Origin: Marinobacter psychrophilus
GTDB taxonomy: Bacteria > Pseudomonadota > Gammaproteobacteria > Pseudomonadales > Oleiphilaceae
Assembly (NCBI RefSeq): GCF_001043175.1
Contig: NZ_CP011494.1
Span: 1,984,001-2,048,000, forward strand
Direction: 5' to 3'
DNA: 64,000 nucleotides
The notes beneath the pieces were generated by a model. The model worked only from the letters and a program-made list of their open reading frames with translations. It searched no databases and was not told where the DNA came from. A program made the position numbers and the translations under genes. Shown piece by piece: positions 26,939 to 37,002 of this stretch (the first letter of the stretch is position 1; each line of letters opens with the position of its first letter).

Positions 26939-28464
26939 TCACACCTTGCTAATGATCGCCGGAGTCCAGTTGTGCGGTAGCGACTCATCAATGGCGCTAT
27001 TCTTTTGTGTCGGCAGTCTCGCCAGCACGTCTTTCAGGTAAGCATACGGTTCGTGCCCGTTGAGCTTGGCTGACTAGATTAATGTCATCACCGCAGCATT
27101 CCGCTGGCAACTTCTGAGTGAACCTGCGAACAGCCAGTTTGAACGTCCCAGCGCCCACGGACGTATCTGGTTTCCCATCCAGTTATTGTCGATAGGTACA
27201 GCGCCATCGTCTAGATAGCGCGTCAGCGCTTTCCAGCGTTTAAGATTGTAATCCAGGGCGTTGGCTGTGCCGGAGCCCTCCGGCAATTTCTGTCGGTGAG
27301 CCACCATCCATTGGTGCAATGCATCAGCAATGGGTCGGGCTTTTTCATTTCTGATGGATTGTCGCTTATCCGGTGGCAGGTCTTTGGTTTCTTGCTCGAT
27401 CATATACAGTTGGCCGATGTATTCGAGAGCTTTTGCGGCCAACTCGCTTTTGTTGGCCTGGTGCAGATCGTAGAACTTACGCCGGGCATGGGCCATGCAT
27501 CCGATTTCGTTGCCGAAGCCCGCTTTATAACCTGAGTAATCGTCGCAGACCAGCTTACCTTGCCAGTCTCCCAGCAAGGTGCGAGCGTGCTCGCCGGCGC
27601 GGCTTGGAGCGAACTTGTAAACCACCTCGCGGAGATCTGAGAATGGTGTCGTGCAGTAAGCCCAGACATAGGCTCGGTGGGTTTTCTTCTTGCCCGGGGC
27701 CGGCATGCTGAACGGTGTTTCGTCAGCGTGAAGGACGTAGTGTTGTAGTGAAACGTTTCTCAGTGCCCCCACCAAGGGCTGTAACTGCTCGCCGCAGGTT
27801 CCCACCCAGGCGGCCAGCGCGGGATCGTAAGACCGGCGCGACCGAAGATGCGTTCTTGGTGGTACAGAGGTAAATGATCGGATTACTTGGCCACTAGCAC
27901 TTGGGCAAGTAATCCGGCGGTAGGGATGCCTTTATTAATGACCTGGGGTGGTACGGGAGCCTGGGTGAGGGTTTCGCATTGTTCGCAGGCCCACTTGCCC
28001 CGGATGTGGCGTTCCACCGTGAACTCGCCAGGTACGTAATCCAGCTTTTCACTGATGTTTTCACCGACACGCTTGAGCTGGAAGTCGCAGCGGCATTGAG
28101 TGTTCTCAGGCTCATGATGGATCAGGGTGCGGGGCAGTTCTGGCGGCAGCTGAGCCCGCTTGGGCTGTTTCTTAGGTGGGGTCGGTGCTTCATCGGCTGT
28201 TAGCTTACCGAGTTCGGCATCGATGGCGGCAAGGTCGCTATCGATAAGCTCATCCAGCAAGTTGCTCTGAACTGCGTCTAGTTGTTCGCTGCGTTGAGCG
28301 AATTTGTGACGTTTCAGGATCGCCACTTCGTGGGTCAGCTTTTCGATGACCGCATCACGGTGGATCAACGCCCGATCTTTGTTCTCCATGCAATCGAACA
28401 GATCCGCCGTCAAGGCGCGGAGTTGTTCGTTAGAGAGTTGATTAAGATCGGGGCGATGTGACAT
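26939..28464 (-). pseudogene. tnpC: IS66 TnpC transposase, frameshifted
   Basis: The N-terminal part (MSHRPDLNQLSNEQLRALTA, leucine-rich helix, Cys-rich zinc finger ENTQCRCDF … CEQCETLTQ) ends at about 27883. The catalytic domain continues in another frame from about 27805 to 27074 with HADETPF, VCDDYSGYK and MAHARRKF. The family NNWVENQIRP motif reads NNWMGNQIRP, so the catalytic glutamate has become glycine. A stop then interrupts before the last segment (AKLNGHEPYAYLKDVL). Confidence 0.88.
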
Positions 28465-28539
28465 ACCGAATAGTATGCCAAGCCCCGGCAACCATGACGA
28501 TTCGCCATTCTGATGATGGTCTGGGTGGCCAGCTTGTGG

Positions 28540-28877
28540 TTACAGAACCGAGATGACGCCGGCGACACCCAGCCGCTGCCAGCGGTAGACCCTGAACCAA
28601 GGCAGATAAATGCTCATCGGTTAAACGCAACTGATCGCTGCGCCAGCGATTCACCCCAGTGGAACTTGCCACGATTCAGTCGGCGGGCGCAGAGCCAGAT
28701 GCCTAAACCAACGGAGATCAACACTTTCATGCGATTACCTCGTTTGTTAGTAAACAGATAAGCGCAGTGGGGCCTGGCCGAGCCGAACACCTGAACGACA
28801 CGCGCCAGCGCCGTATCTGGCCCGGCTCGCATGTCTAACGGTTCTGTGGCTAACCAGATTTTATCAATGCGGATCAT
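28540..28877 (-). pseudogene. tnpB: IS66 TnpB, frameshifted
   Basis: Starts MIRIDKIWLATEPLDMRAGPD, typical of TnpB, including the KRGNRMKVL segment. The frame slips near 28650 (LTDEHLSALVQGLP continues in a second frame) and again before the end (WQRLGVAGVISVL). The function of TnpB is unclear even in active IS66 elements, though it is needed for transposition. Confidence 0.82.
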
Positions 28878-29227
28878 TACAACAGACTGCGCAGAAGCGC
28901 CACGCACTGATGAGCCTGATCGACGGGCCATTCCACTACAATCGGGTCGCTGGCTCGGGGAATTTCGATGCAGCTGGAGCTACTCTTTTTTTCGACTGGA
29001 GTCGCTGCCGGCAAACTGATGGGCACAAAGGCTGGCGATTGGCCTTTACCTGTTTGCTTCGACTCGCCGATCCAGCGCCGCAGCAAGTTGGGGTTCAGGT
29101 CATTATCCAAAGCAACGCGGGAAACAGACGCACCAGGGATCTGGCTTTCAGCCACCAATTGGGCCTTGAATTCTGATGTGTATTGACGGCGTTTTCGGTA
29201 CGGGCGGGTTACGCTTACGTTGTTCAT
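28877..29227 (-). CDS. tnpA: IS66 TnpA, intact
   Basis: A 116-residue helix-turn-helix protein (RRQYTSEFKAQLVAESQIPG, VALDNDLNPNLLRRWIGES). It is the first gene of the IS66 element, and its stop overlaps the start of tnpB. The right terminal repeat lies about 65 bp upstream. Confidence 0.88.
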   Translation of the reverse strand: MNNVSVTRPYRKRRQYTSEFKAQLVAESQIPGASVSRVALDNDLNPNLLRRWIGESKQTGKGQSPAFVPISLPAATPVEKKSSSSCIEIPRASDPIVVEWPVDQAHQCVALLRSLL

Positions 29228-29509
29228 GACAAGTGTCCGCTAAGGAATAAATGGACACTATCTTGACGGCTGGGGCATCGGGTTCAAGGTGGGTTTACCG
29301 GACGCCTACGGTTATACGGCTAATCTGTTAGTTGAGCAGAATCCCCCGGTAACCCCCCCACTGTGGGCGTTAGCACTAGTGAACACGACAAGCTGCGGGC
29401 TTTTGATCTGAAAGGAAACTGGGTTAGCGAGCGCTCCAAGGTCAGAGCTAGCTGTCAGGCGTCTAGGATGTCGGGGGTTTACCAAATATTGTTCAATATC
29501 ATCATATTG

Positions 29510-30181
29510 CTAATCATCATAGTGAATAATCGAGAGTAACTTTACGGGAACCTTCTTGAGTGCTTCTGGGCCATGGGGAATGGCCGCATCGAAGGACAGG
29601 GTGTCGCCGGGTTCCATTTCATAAAGGTGATTGCCGTGACGGTAGAGTATCTCTCCCTCTAAGAGATAAATGAACTCCAGCCCGGGGTGAAAAAAGGTTG
29701 GAAAAACCTCAGACGCATCGTCCATTGTGATCAGAAACGGCTCATAGTTTTTTTGACTATCGCGATGGTAGTTGAGTAATTGATAGGTATGACCCTTGTC
29801 CGTGCCTCTGCGGACGACCTCCATGCCTTGCCCAGCCTTCGTCAGTTGTGCTTCGCCGTCAGGGCGGTCGTAGTCACTGAAGAGCTGTGATATTGGTAAA
29901 CCAATCGCATCACATAGTCGGCCCAGAGTCTCCAAGCTTGTGGAAACCTGAGCATTCTCAATCTTACTCACCATACCTTGGCTGAGCTCTGCTATCCGAG
30001 CCACGTCTGTAATCTTTAACCCTTGTTCGTGCCGCTTACGCTTAACCCGCATCGCGATATATTGCCGGATCTTCAGGCGAGGGTTGTATAGCTCGTTGCT
30101 GAAACTGATGGAACCCTCTTCCAGCGCTGCTATATGCCGGGAAGGTGGAAGGGGTATGGGCATTGGATTCTCCTGAGTCAT
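29510..30181 (-). CDS. XRE-family regulator with C-terminal cupin
   Basis: 223 residues. A helix-turn-helix domain (about 40-100: RLKIRQYIAMRVKRKRHEQG, SQGMVSKIENAQVSTSLETL) is joined to a cupin (about 145-220: HPGLEFIYLLEGEILYRHG, MEPGDTLSFDAAIPHGPE). Regulators of this layout usually control small-molecule catabolism, with the cupin binding an effector or metal. It is divergent from the purU remnant and the amidase gene, which suggests amide or C1 metabolism as its original target, but this is inference. Confidence 0.88.
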   Translation of the reverse strand: MTQENPMPIPLPPSRHIAALEEGSISFSNELYNPRLKIRQYIAMRVKRKRHEQGLKITDVARIAELSQGMVSKIENAQVSTSLETLGRLCDAIGLPISQLFSDYDRPDGEAQLTKAGQGMEVVRRGTDKGHTYQLLNYHRDSQKNYEPFLITMDDASEVFPTFFHPGLEFIYLLEGEILYRHGNHLYEMEPGDTLSFDAAIPHGPEALKKVPVKLLSIIHYDD

Positions 30182-30496
30182 CGACTTAGTTTAGCGGGAT
30201 TATGCCTATTAGGAGAATACCATTCGTTTCTCGTTTGCTGTCGAGTCATACATTGCTGCGTGATTTTTGATGTTTATTGGTGCAAAGGCGCTCTGGTTTG
30301 GCACAAATTGGTGCGGAGCTTTTGGAGTTAAAGTAACGACCAACCCCTTGCCTATTTCCGAAGAAGGGGCATAGATTCTTGATTTTTTTGGAAACTGTCA
30401 TTCATTATCAAATTCCCGGCCCAGAGCGTTCGAATTGGCAAGCATTGTGCTTTATTTAGAGGAAACATATTTTCCCGCAGGAAAAGTCGAAAAAAT
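30182..30496. other. Divergent promoter region of the XRE regulator
   Basis: An AT-rich intergenic stretch between the regulator and the purU remnant. It must hold promoters for both directions; I see no palindrome strong enough to name as an operator. Confidence 0.4.
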
Positions 30497-31270
30497 GATA
30501 CTTAATCCAGAAACATCCGCCGCTACCGATTTATCAGCTCCTGTCCGGATGCCGTGGGCATTGTTGCGGAGGTATTGAATCTCATTACTGACCACAAAGC
30601 TTGCATTAGTAAAGCTCTTCAGTTCGGTGAACTTGAAATCTGCCTGTTTTTCATGCGATACGAGGCGGTTGTGGACTCTGCCCCCTTTGACCTCGAGGAA
30701 CTGAAAGAGAAATCTGTTGATGTGGCGGAGAAGCACGAAATGCACTGGATGATTACCGGCGCTAACACAAAGAAGCGGTTTGTGATGATGGTCTCCCAGA
30801 AAGATCACTATCTCTCGGATCTGCTTTACAGATGGCGGGCAGGGGCGATCAGTATTGAAATCCCGTGTTTGATTCCCAATCACGATACGCTCCGGTCTTA
30901 CGTTGAATGGCACGGTATTCCCCTCTTTCATGTGCCGGTGCATAAATCCAACAAAGTAGAGCACATTCAGACCGTTGAAGAACAGATCGCGGCGGCGAAG
31001 TCAGACAGTACTATTCTTGCCAAGCACATGCATATCATTCGTGAATCCCCCTGCGAGTTGTATTCCGGCCGCATTATCAATATTCATCACAGCATTCTGC
31101 CTTCATTTATTAGCGCTCGGCTTTATCGCCAGTTGGCGGCGCGAGGCGCCAAGCAACTTGGCAATAACTGCCATCACGTAACACCGGATCTCGACGCCGG
31201 AAGAAATTGCGAGGGCGGTGTTGCTGGTCATCTCCGCATCTTGCCTTACCAGCGTCACCAATCTGATGAT
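30497..31270 (+). pseudogene. purU: Decayed formyltetrahydrofolate deformylase
   Basis: The first ATG frame (30497) shifts near 30530 into the frame encoding an ACT-like segment (CPDAVGIVAEVLNLITDHKA). This continues with NHDTLRSYVEWHGIPL and the catalytic-domain strand IINIHHSILPSFISARLY. After HVTPDLDAG the frame is lost again. PurU releases formate from 10-formyl-THF; this copy lacks the C-terminal catalytic aspartate region in frame and should be dead. Confidence 0.82.
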
Positions 31271-31335
31271 CGACGGCGCATTGTCAAAAGGTGTCCAGCT
31301 TTAGGAACACCACCAAAAACGCTACAGGAGAGACC

Positions 31336-32892
31336 ATGAAAAGCGATTTACTAAAGACTGCTGCAGCCCCCGCAAACTTGCCAGATTTGGGAACGCTGAC
31401 CATCACGATCGTCCGCGATGGTTTAGCCGCAGGGGTGTTTACTACCGAGGAACTTACTCGCGCGTGTTTGGCGCAAATTGACGCCTTAAATGCGCGGTAC
31501 AACGCCATCATTTTTATGAATGAGGAGGCACTTGATACAGCGCGTAGTATCGATCGGCGGCGTGCGGCCGGCGAGACATTGGGACCGTTGGCGGGCGTGC
31601 CTGTCGTAATCAAGGATCCGATGGATATGGTTGGCTTTCCCACGACGGCTGGGTGGAAACTGCTGTATTCCAAAACCGGTGGCGTCGATTTGATGCCGGG
31701 AACGGATGCGCCGGTTGTTGCACGGATGCGAGCAGCCGATGCGGTAATACTTGGTAAAACGAATGTCCCTGTCCTGAGCCATACCGGCAGTCATGCAAAT
31801 GACAGCTGGGCAGGACCGACCCTTAACGTCGTGCTTGAAGATCGCGTGCCCGGTGGCTCCAGCGCGGGAACGGCTGCAGCGGTGGCCGCAAACATGTGCG
31901 TTGTGGGCCTTGCAGAAGAAACGGGCGGATCAATCCAAAATCCTGCCTCGGCTCATGGGTTGGTCGGTATCAAACCCACAGTAGGGCTGGTGCCGAATGC
32001 CGGTGTGGTGCCGCTGTCTGGCAACCGAGATGTGGTTGGACCGATAGCTCGCAATGTGACTGATGCCGCGCTTTGTCTAGATGTTCTGGCCGGTTACAGC
32101 GGCGAAGACCCTAAGACGCTGGCAAGCGTCGGCAAAATCCCTGCGAAGGGATATGCAGCGCATCTGTCGAAGGAAGGGTTAAAGGGCAAACGGATTGGTT
32201 TGTACGGCCCCGGCTGGCGTGAACAGCCCCTATCGGCCGAGACCGCCGCGCTTTATGAACGAGCGCAATCGGAGCTGATTGATGCGGGCGCAATCCTTAT
32301 TCCCGATCCATTCGAGGGGACTAATTTCGCAAGTTTGCGTGAGCCAACATCGCCACTGCCGAACTTCGATGCACGGGGTTTGGAATCTGTTGCCTATGAC
32401 CTTGGTGTATATCTCCGACGTCTCGGCCCAGACGCAGCACTTCAAACCTTCGAGGACTTCGCGGCTGCTACTCGCGCCGAGGATCCGTTCGGCCCAGGCG
32501 GAGTGCTTTCATTTCTACCAAACCTGCCTGATTTCCGCCTTGCCATATTGGATCCGACAAAGGCACCTGCGCTTCCTGCGTTTATTGCCGCCAAAGCAGC
32601 TTATCTGGCCTTGTTTAACGCTATTTTTGAGCACAACGCGTTAGATTCGCTAGTGTTTCCGCAGATGCGTGAGGAACTACCTGGTCTTCACTCTGGCGAA
32701 ACAATTCAGGAAACGACTGTGGGTGAGTTGAACATCGCAGGGTTGCCTGCCGTTACAACGCCTGCCGGTTACTACGCTTCGGGAGCCCCGTTCGAGATCA
32801 TTTTTCTTGGTAAGCTTTGGTCTGAACGCGAACTGATTGAACAGGCATTTGCCTATGAGCAGGCAACGTTGCATCGCAATCCCGCAGTTTAA
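31336..32892 (+). CDS. Amidase-signature family hydrolase
   Basis: 518 residues from the ATG at 31336, eight bases after CAGGAG. The Ser-cisSer-Lys triad is present: Lys in PVVIKDPMD (about residue 95), Ser in GGSSAGTAAAVAA and the nucleophile in ETGGSIQNPAS. Family-wide HGLVGIKPTVGLV and VGPIARNVTDA follow. Such enzymes hydrolyse carboxamides, releasing ammonia. The substrate cannot be read from sequence. The neighbouring urea/amide transporter makes a nitrogen-scavenging role attractive. Confidence 0.9.
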   Translation: MKSDLLKTAAAPANLPDLGTLTITIVRDGLAAGVFTTEELTRACLAQIDALNARYNAIIFMNEEALDTARSIDRRRAAGETLGPLAGVPVVIKDPMDMVGFPTTAGWKLLYSKTGGVDLMPGTDAPVVARMRAADAVILGKTNVPVLSHTGSHANDSWAGPTLNVVLEDRVPGGSSAGTAAAVAANMCVVGLAEETGGSIQNPASAHGLVGIKPTVGLVPNAGVVPLSGNRDVVGPIARNVTDAALCLDVLAGYSGEDPKTLASVGKIPAKGYAAHLSKEGLKGKRIGLYGPGWREQPLSAETAALYERAQSELIDAGAILIPDPFEGTNFASLREPTSPLPNFDARGLESVAYDLGVYLRRLGPDAALQTFEDFAAATRAEDPFGPGGVLSFLPNLPDFRLAILDPTKAPALPAFIAAKAAYLALFNAIFEHNALDSLVFPQMREELPGLHSGETIQETTVGELNIAGLPAVTTPAGYYASGAPFEIIFLGKLWSERELIEQAFAYEQATLHRNPAV

Positions 32893-33299
32893 GGGGGTCA
32901 GTCAGAATATTTCGCATGTAGCTAGACTATATTGAAACGATAGTGCTTTTGTTACTTCGTCTTCAATTTCAAGATGAATTCAGTGTGATTCGTTGCTTTA
33001 GGATTAAGCGTTGACGACTTTTTTTTGTTTTAACCTACTAGCAGAGGATCACACTGTTCGAGCTCGCATTTGCTGTGCCCGACAGGAGGGTTTTGAATTC
33101 ATGGCAGAGCTCTTGTCCATTGAAGAAACTGGACAGAAAATTCAATGTCAGATGGTGCCTCAGAAAAGCAAAGACCTTGTTCTCAGCGACGGAATCATTG
33201 GATATTTGAAGCAAGCTCGCTTACCAAAAGCCCAAAATATCAACGTGGATAACTGAGAATTACCAGTGCTGGACAGTTTAAAGGAGCGATCATAGACGG
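32893..33299. other. Intergenic region with one weak small ORF
   Basis: An ATG at 33101 follows AGGAGGG and opens 51 codons (MAELLSIEETGQKIQCQM…) to 33256, inside a longer 81-codon frame from 33011. Composition is protein-like, but I recognise no family, so I do not call it a gene. Confidence 0.35.
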
Positions 33300-33561
33300 T
33301 AGGTCTCTTCGATAGGTTGACTTGGATCGCTTCAACGCATCAGCACCCTTAGTGTAGGCCGCAGGCAACGCTAGAATCTCTTTGAGCTTGAACGATCGCT
33401 GAGCAGAAGTTTCGGGGCTAAGCTCGTGGACTCGAAGCCCGAGCTTAAAGCTAATTTCAACCAGCGCTGTGTTCTTTTTCTGGTATCGGTGTTTGGATGA
33501 CGCACAGGAGGTGAGAGAACTGATCGGGCGTAAGTACGCGAGCCTGGACGGTTTTGCTCAT
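33300..33561 (-). pseudogene. Site-specific tyrosine integrase, N-terminal remnant
   Basis: ATG at 33561 opens MSKTVQARVLTPDQFSHLL, the N-terminus of a tyrosine recombinase. After a frameshift the similarity resumes as NTALVEISFKLGLRVHEL and later LPAAYTKGADALKRSKSTYRR, with an internal deletion between. The catalytic C-terminal domain is missing. Its upstream region is the duplicated, iteron-bearing segment. Confidence 0.75.
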
Positions 33562-33996
33562 CGGAAAGGCTCCTGGTAAAGGATTAGATGAAAGGTCAGG
33601 GCGAAAACAGAATCCGTAATAATGTTCTTTTAACGGATTTTTGGTCAAAGAGTGGTAATAACGTAGACCACGGTTGGGGTTTTATCTTGCAGAGTCACAA
33701 ACAAAGCTTATTAACCAATGTATTTCGGATATTCAAACTCGGTAACGTCTCCAATATTGGCTCGATTTGCCTTTAGGTTATGATGCCGTGTTCCAAGAGT
33801 GCAACCAGCGTCCTAAGCCAATCAATCCCATCGCGAGTTTTTAAACACTCCGCAGGAGTTTGTGACCGGGCCTAGAAAAGGGCTACGCAACCAACCAACT
33901 CAGATAGCTTTCGGTTGTGAGACGGTAGTACGCCAGATTAAGTACTTTGCGTGGAAATTAAGTACTTTGTGTTGAAAAATTAAGTACTTTGTGTGG
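33526..33996. repeat. Long direct repeat, copy 2 (integrase upstream region)
   Basis: Highly similar to 14880-15352 and in the same orientation. It starts within the 5' end of the integrase remnant and ends with three iterons. Immediately beyond them the two copies diverge. The copies lie 18.6 kb apart and enclose the tRNA fragment, the urea locus, IS66 and the amidase. Confidence 0.85.
33938..33996. repeat. Iteron-like array, second copy (three units)
   Basis: TTAAGTACTTTGCGTGG, TTAAGTACTTTGTGTTG and TTAAGTACTTTGTGTGG start at 33938, 33958 and 33980, the same order and variants as the first three units at 15294. The fourth direct and the inverted units of the other copy are missing. Confidence 0.85.
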
Positions 33997-34154
33997 TCGT
34001 CCATCCAGCAAGTGGGCGAGCAGAGTGTACAGGTACGCCCATTTTGTCCAATACTCCTAAATATTGGACATTTCATAGTGAGTGCTAAAGAGGGGTTTGG
34101 TTCGCAACCTTTGACGCCTTTCCTCAAATCTGGCTGGGCTTGACGTTGCCGACA
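33997..34154. other. Boundary region with an inverted repeat
   Basis: Contains GTCCAATA (34046-34053) and its exact complement (34062-34069) around an 8-base loop, close to the point where the two long repeats diverge. It may be a recombination-site relic or the terminator of the flanking lipoprotein gene; no T-run follows. Confidence 0.4.
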
Positions 34155-34604
34155 TCAGTTAATGGCAATGCCACGTTCTATAAGACGGCTCCTCAGCAAC
34201 TCGACCCTGCGTCGATTCACTCCCAGATCGTAGAATCCGATAAGCGATTGCGACCTCACGTCCAGATGTTGTTTGTCGGAATCAACCAGCAGTTCGAGAT
34301 AATCCGGGTAGCCAAGCAAGTCGCTGCGACAAGTGATATCCGCATACCCAAATCGAGCACTGTTGAGCGAAGCGCCAGGCAGTTCGATCGCCACGGCTCT
34401 GATCAGCGCCCAGGACGACTGACTCAGTGGTTCAGCCAAACGGATAGGCTCCACAAAATAAAGACCATTAGTGGACGTGCTCGATACGCAGTTTAAAAAT
34501 GGCGCACAGCCATCAAGGCTGAACTGGACGCCTGCAGGAGGCACTTTACCCGTAGAGGCGCATCCTGCAAGCAGGAGTATTGAGATGGCCAAGAAATGAC
34601 GCAT
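34155..34604 (-). CDS. DUF1499-type lipoprotein
   Basis: A 149-residue protein with a short signal peptide and lipobox LLAGC (cysteine at about residue 15), so it should be lipid-anchored. CAPFLNCVSSTSTNG followed by a pattern of beta strands matches DUF1499 proteins. Their function is unknown. Confidence 0.78.
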   Translation of the reverse strand: MRHFLAISILLLAGCASTGKVPPAGVQFSLDGCAPFLNCVSSTSTNGLYFVEPIRLAEPLSQSSWALIRAVAIELPGASLNSARFGYADITCRSDLLGYPDYLELLVDSDKQHLDVRSQSLIGFYDLGVNRRRVELLRSRLIERGIAIN

Positions 34605-34977
34605 AGCGATGAGGTGCCCCTGACAAGTGTCCCGATGGGAACAAGAGAAGTTAATTCAGTGCATCTTGCACTGCTGACCCATGAATAAACAAATCCTTAC
34701 TCCGAGCCTGTACTGCGCATAATGTATATTATGTTAAATTAACTATAGTGACGGGATGTTTAGGCAAGTTAAAACGATCAGAAAATAGCTGGCCGCCGGC
34801 CTGCATAACCTTGCGAGAGTTGAAATGGCTGAGAGGCCGTTTGGCCGCTGCCCTGCCCGGCCTTCGTCAATCCGAGGCGCACCCATACGTGCCCCCGGTG
34901 ATCTACGAAAGACCAAAAATTAAATTTGGTGCTCGATGTCGGCAATACCAAACGTGTGCCTTACGCTCTATACCCCA
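34605..34977. other. Intergenic stretch between lipoprotein and aconitase genes
   Basis: No supported gene. An AT-rich block near 34715-34745 probably holds the lipoprotein promoter; the remainder is GC-rich without recognisable coding similarity in either strand. Confidence 0.4.
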
Positions 34978-36939
34978 TCACGTGTCGCTAGACTCGGGTA
35001 ATGCGGAGAGGCGCTCTTTCATCCAGCTGATCAACCCCCCGCGAAGCAAGAACCGTACTTGTCGCGGCGACATGGCGTGACGCATCTCGAATTTGTACTG
35101 GCGCGTAACGTTTTCGACCACCAGCTCGCCGCCCTCTGTCAGCACTTGACGCAGATTGCTCAGGCGCAACACGTCTTCGGTTTGAATGCCGTCGTAGTCC
35201 TCAGGATCAACGAAGGTCAGCGGTAGCACGCCAAAATTGATCAGATTCTGCGCGTGGATCCGCGCAAAACCCTTGGCTAGAACCGCGCGCAGCCCAAGAT
35301 ACTGAGGGCCTAATGCCGCGTGCTCTCGACTTGACCCTTGCCCATAATTGCTGCCGCCCACCACCACGTGGCCGGGCAACTGCTTGGCTCGCGTGGCGTA
35401 GGTGGGATCGAGTCGGTCGAAGGAAAACTCGGCGATCTTGGGGATGTTGCTGCGAAACGGCAGCACCCGCAAGCCCGGTGGCATGATCTCATCGGTGGAA
35501 ACATCATCCGCCACTTTGAGCAAAACCCGCACTTCGATCTCATCAGGCAGCGGCTCGAAGTTCGGCAGCGAAGCAATGTTCGGGCCCTTCACAAGGTCCA
35601 CGTGCAGCGCCTCCTCAAGCGGTAACGGCGGCATGAACATCGCGCGGTTGATAATTGGGTGGTCTGGGTCCGCGATGCGTGGATAGGAGATGCCAAGCGT
35701 GCGCGGGTCGGTAATCACGCCGGTGAGTGCGGACGCCGTGGCTGTCTCCGGACTGACCAGGCACACCTTGTCTTCACGGGTGCCTGAACGGCCAGGAAAG
35801 TTGCGCGGCACCGTGCGCAGAGAAATCTCGTTTGTGGCTGGCGCTTGACCCATGCCGATGCAGCCGTTGCAGCCAGCCTGGTGCAAGCGCGCGCCAGCGT
35901 GCAACAAGTGGGCTACGTGGCCGTCGCGTACCAAGGTTTCGAGCTGAGCTCGGGAAGTGGGGTTAATGTCGAACGACACGCGGTCGTTGACTTTGCGATC
36001 CTGAACCATCAGCGCCGAAACGGCGAAATCACGGTAGCCCGGATTGGCCGACGATCCAATGTAGGTCTGGTAGATCCGCTCGCCGGCAACCTCGCTGACC
36101 GGGCGCACGTTCCCGGGGCTGGACGGCATGGCGATCAGCGGCACCAGGCTGGACAAATCAATCTCTTCGTTCACATCGTAGGTTGCGTCTGCATCCGCGG
36201 CCAGCTCGACCCAATCCTCTTCCCGCTGCCAGGCGCGCAGAAAGCGGCGCACCTCCAGATCGGAAGGGAAAACGGTGCTGGTCGCGCCAAGCTCGGCGCC
36301 CATGTTGGCGATCACGTGTCGATCCATCGCACTCAGTGTGGCCAGCCCCGGCCCGTAGTACTCGACGATCCGGCCCACACCGCCGTCGACGCCATGACGG
36401 CGCAACATCTCCAGGATCACGTCCTTGGCGCTCACCCAGTCCGGCAAACTGCCGGTGAGCTTCACGCCCCAGATCAGCGGCATACGGGTGAAGAACGGTT
36501 CGCCCGCCATTGCCAGCGCCACTTCCAACCCACCAGCACCGATGGCCAGCATGCCAATTGCGCCGGCGGCCGGCGTGTGGCTGTCAGAGCCAAGCAACGT
36601 CTTACCCGGTTTACCGAAATTTTCCTGGTGGCAAGGATGACTCACCCCGTTACCAGGTCGCGAATACCACACGCCGAAGCGCTGACAGGCGCTGCGCAGA
36701 AAAAGATGATCGTCGGGGTTTTTGAAGTCTTCCTGAATGATGTTGTGGTCAACGTACTGGACGCTCACTTCAGTCTTCACCCGGTCCAGGCCCATCGCCT
36801 CCAGCTCCAGCATCACCAGCGTACCGGTGGCGTCTTGAGTGAGCGTCTGGTCAATGCGGATCCCGATCTCCTCGCCGGGTTTCATGTCGCCATGCAACAG
36901 ATGCGACTGAATCAACTTCTGCGTAACGTTCATGCTCAT
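34978..36939 (-). CDS. acn: Aconitate hydratase (Aquifex/mitochondrial type)
   Basis: A 653-residue [4Fe-4S] isomerase that converts citrate to isocitrate in the TCA and glyoxylate cycles. The cluster cysteines lie in SHPCHQENFG-type context (about residue 102) and GCNGCIGMG; substrate-binding LLGSDSHTPAAGA and the swivel-domain GGSNYGQGSSREHAAL are intact. At 653 residues it belongs to the short aconitase group rather than AcnA (about 890) or AcnB (about 865). It lies 63 bp behind gltD in the same orientation, and the pair may share a transcript, linking 2-oxoglutarate supply to glutamate synthesis. Confidence 0.93.
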   Translation of the reverse strand: MSMNVTQKLIQSHLLHGDMKPGEEIGIRIDQTLTQDATGTLVMLELEAMGLDRVKTEVSVQYVDHNIIQEDFKNPDDHLFLRSACQRFGVWYSRPGNGVSHPCHQENFGKPGKTLLGSDSHTPAAGAIGMLAIGAGGLEVALAMAGEPFFTRMPLIWGVKLTGSLPDWVSAKDVILEMLRRHGVDGGVGRIVEYYGPGLATLSAMDRHVIANMGAELGATSTVFPSDLEVRRFLRAWQREEDWVELAADADATYDVNEEIDLSSLVPLIAMPSSPGNVRPVSEVAGERIYQTYIGSSANPGYRDFAVSALMVQDRKVNDRVSFDINPTSRAQLETLVRDGHVAHLLHAGARLHQAGCNGCIGMGQAPATNEISLRTVPRNFPGRSGTREDKVCLVSPETATASALTGVITDPRTLGISYPRIADPDHPIINRAMFMPPLPLEEALHVDLVKGPNIASLPNFEPLPDEIEVRVLLKVADDVSTDEIMPPGLRVLPFRSNIPKIAEFSFDRLDPTYATRAKQLPGHVVVGGSNYGQGSSREHAALGPQYLGLRAVLAKGFARIHAQNLINFGVLPLTFVDPEDYDGIQTEDVLRLSNLRQVLTEGGELVVENVTRQYKFEMRHAMSPRQVRFLLRGGLISWMKERLSALPESSDT

Positions 36940-37002
36940 GATCTTTCTCCCAACTTTGATAAGATTACGGAATCACACAAAGTTAATGTAGCAATCCTAT
37001 TT

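Larger units (their letters stand above)
26920..29312 (-). mobile_element. Degenerate IS66-family insertion sequence
   Basis: Minus-strand tnpA, tnpB and tnpC genes lie between imperfect terminal inverted repeats: the left end contains CCATAAGCGTCCGG and the right end, read inward, CCGTAGGCGTCCGG. The inner boundary is right behind ureD. tnpA is intact, while tnpB and tnpC are frameshifted, so the element is no longer autonomous. Confidence 0.85.

Noticed and set aside
33011..33256. 81-codon frame with an internal ATG behind AGGAGGG
   Set aside because: Possible small gene, but there is no family recognition and no operon context; left as a note.
34748..35080. 110-codon plus-strand frame
   Set aside because: Overlaps the aconitase C-terminus on the other strand and shows no features of its own.
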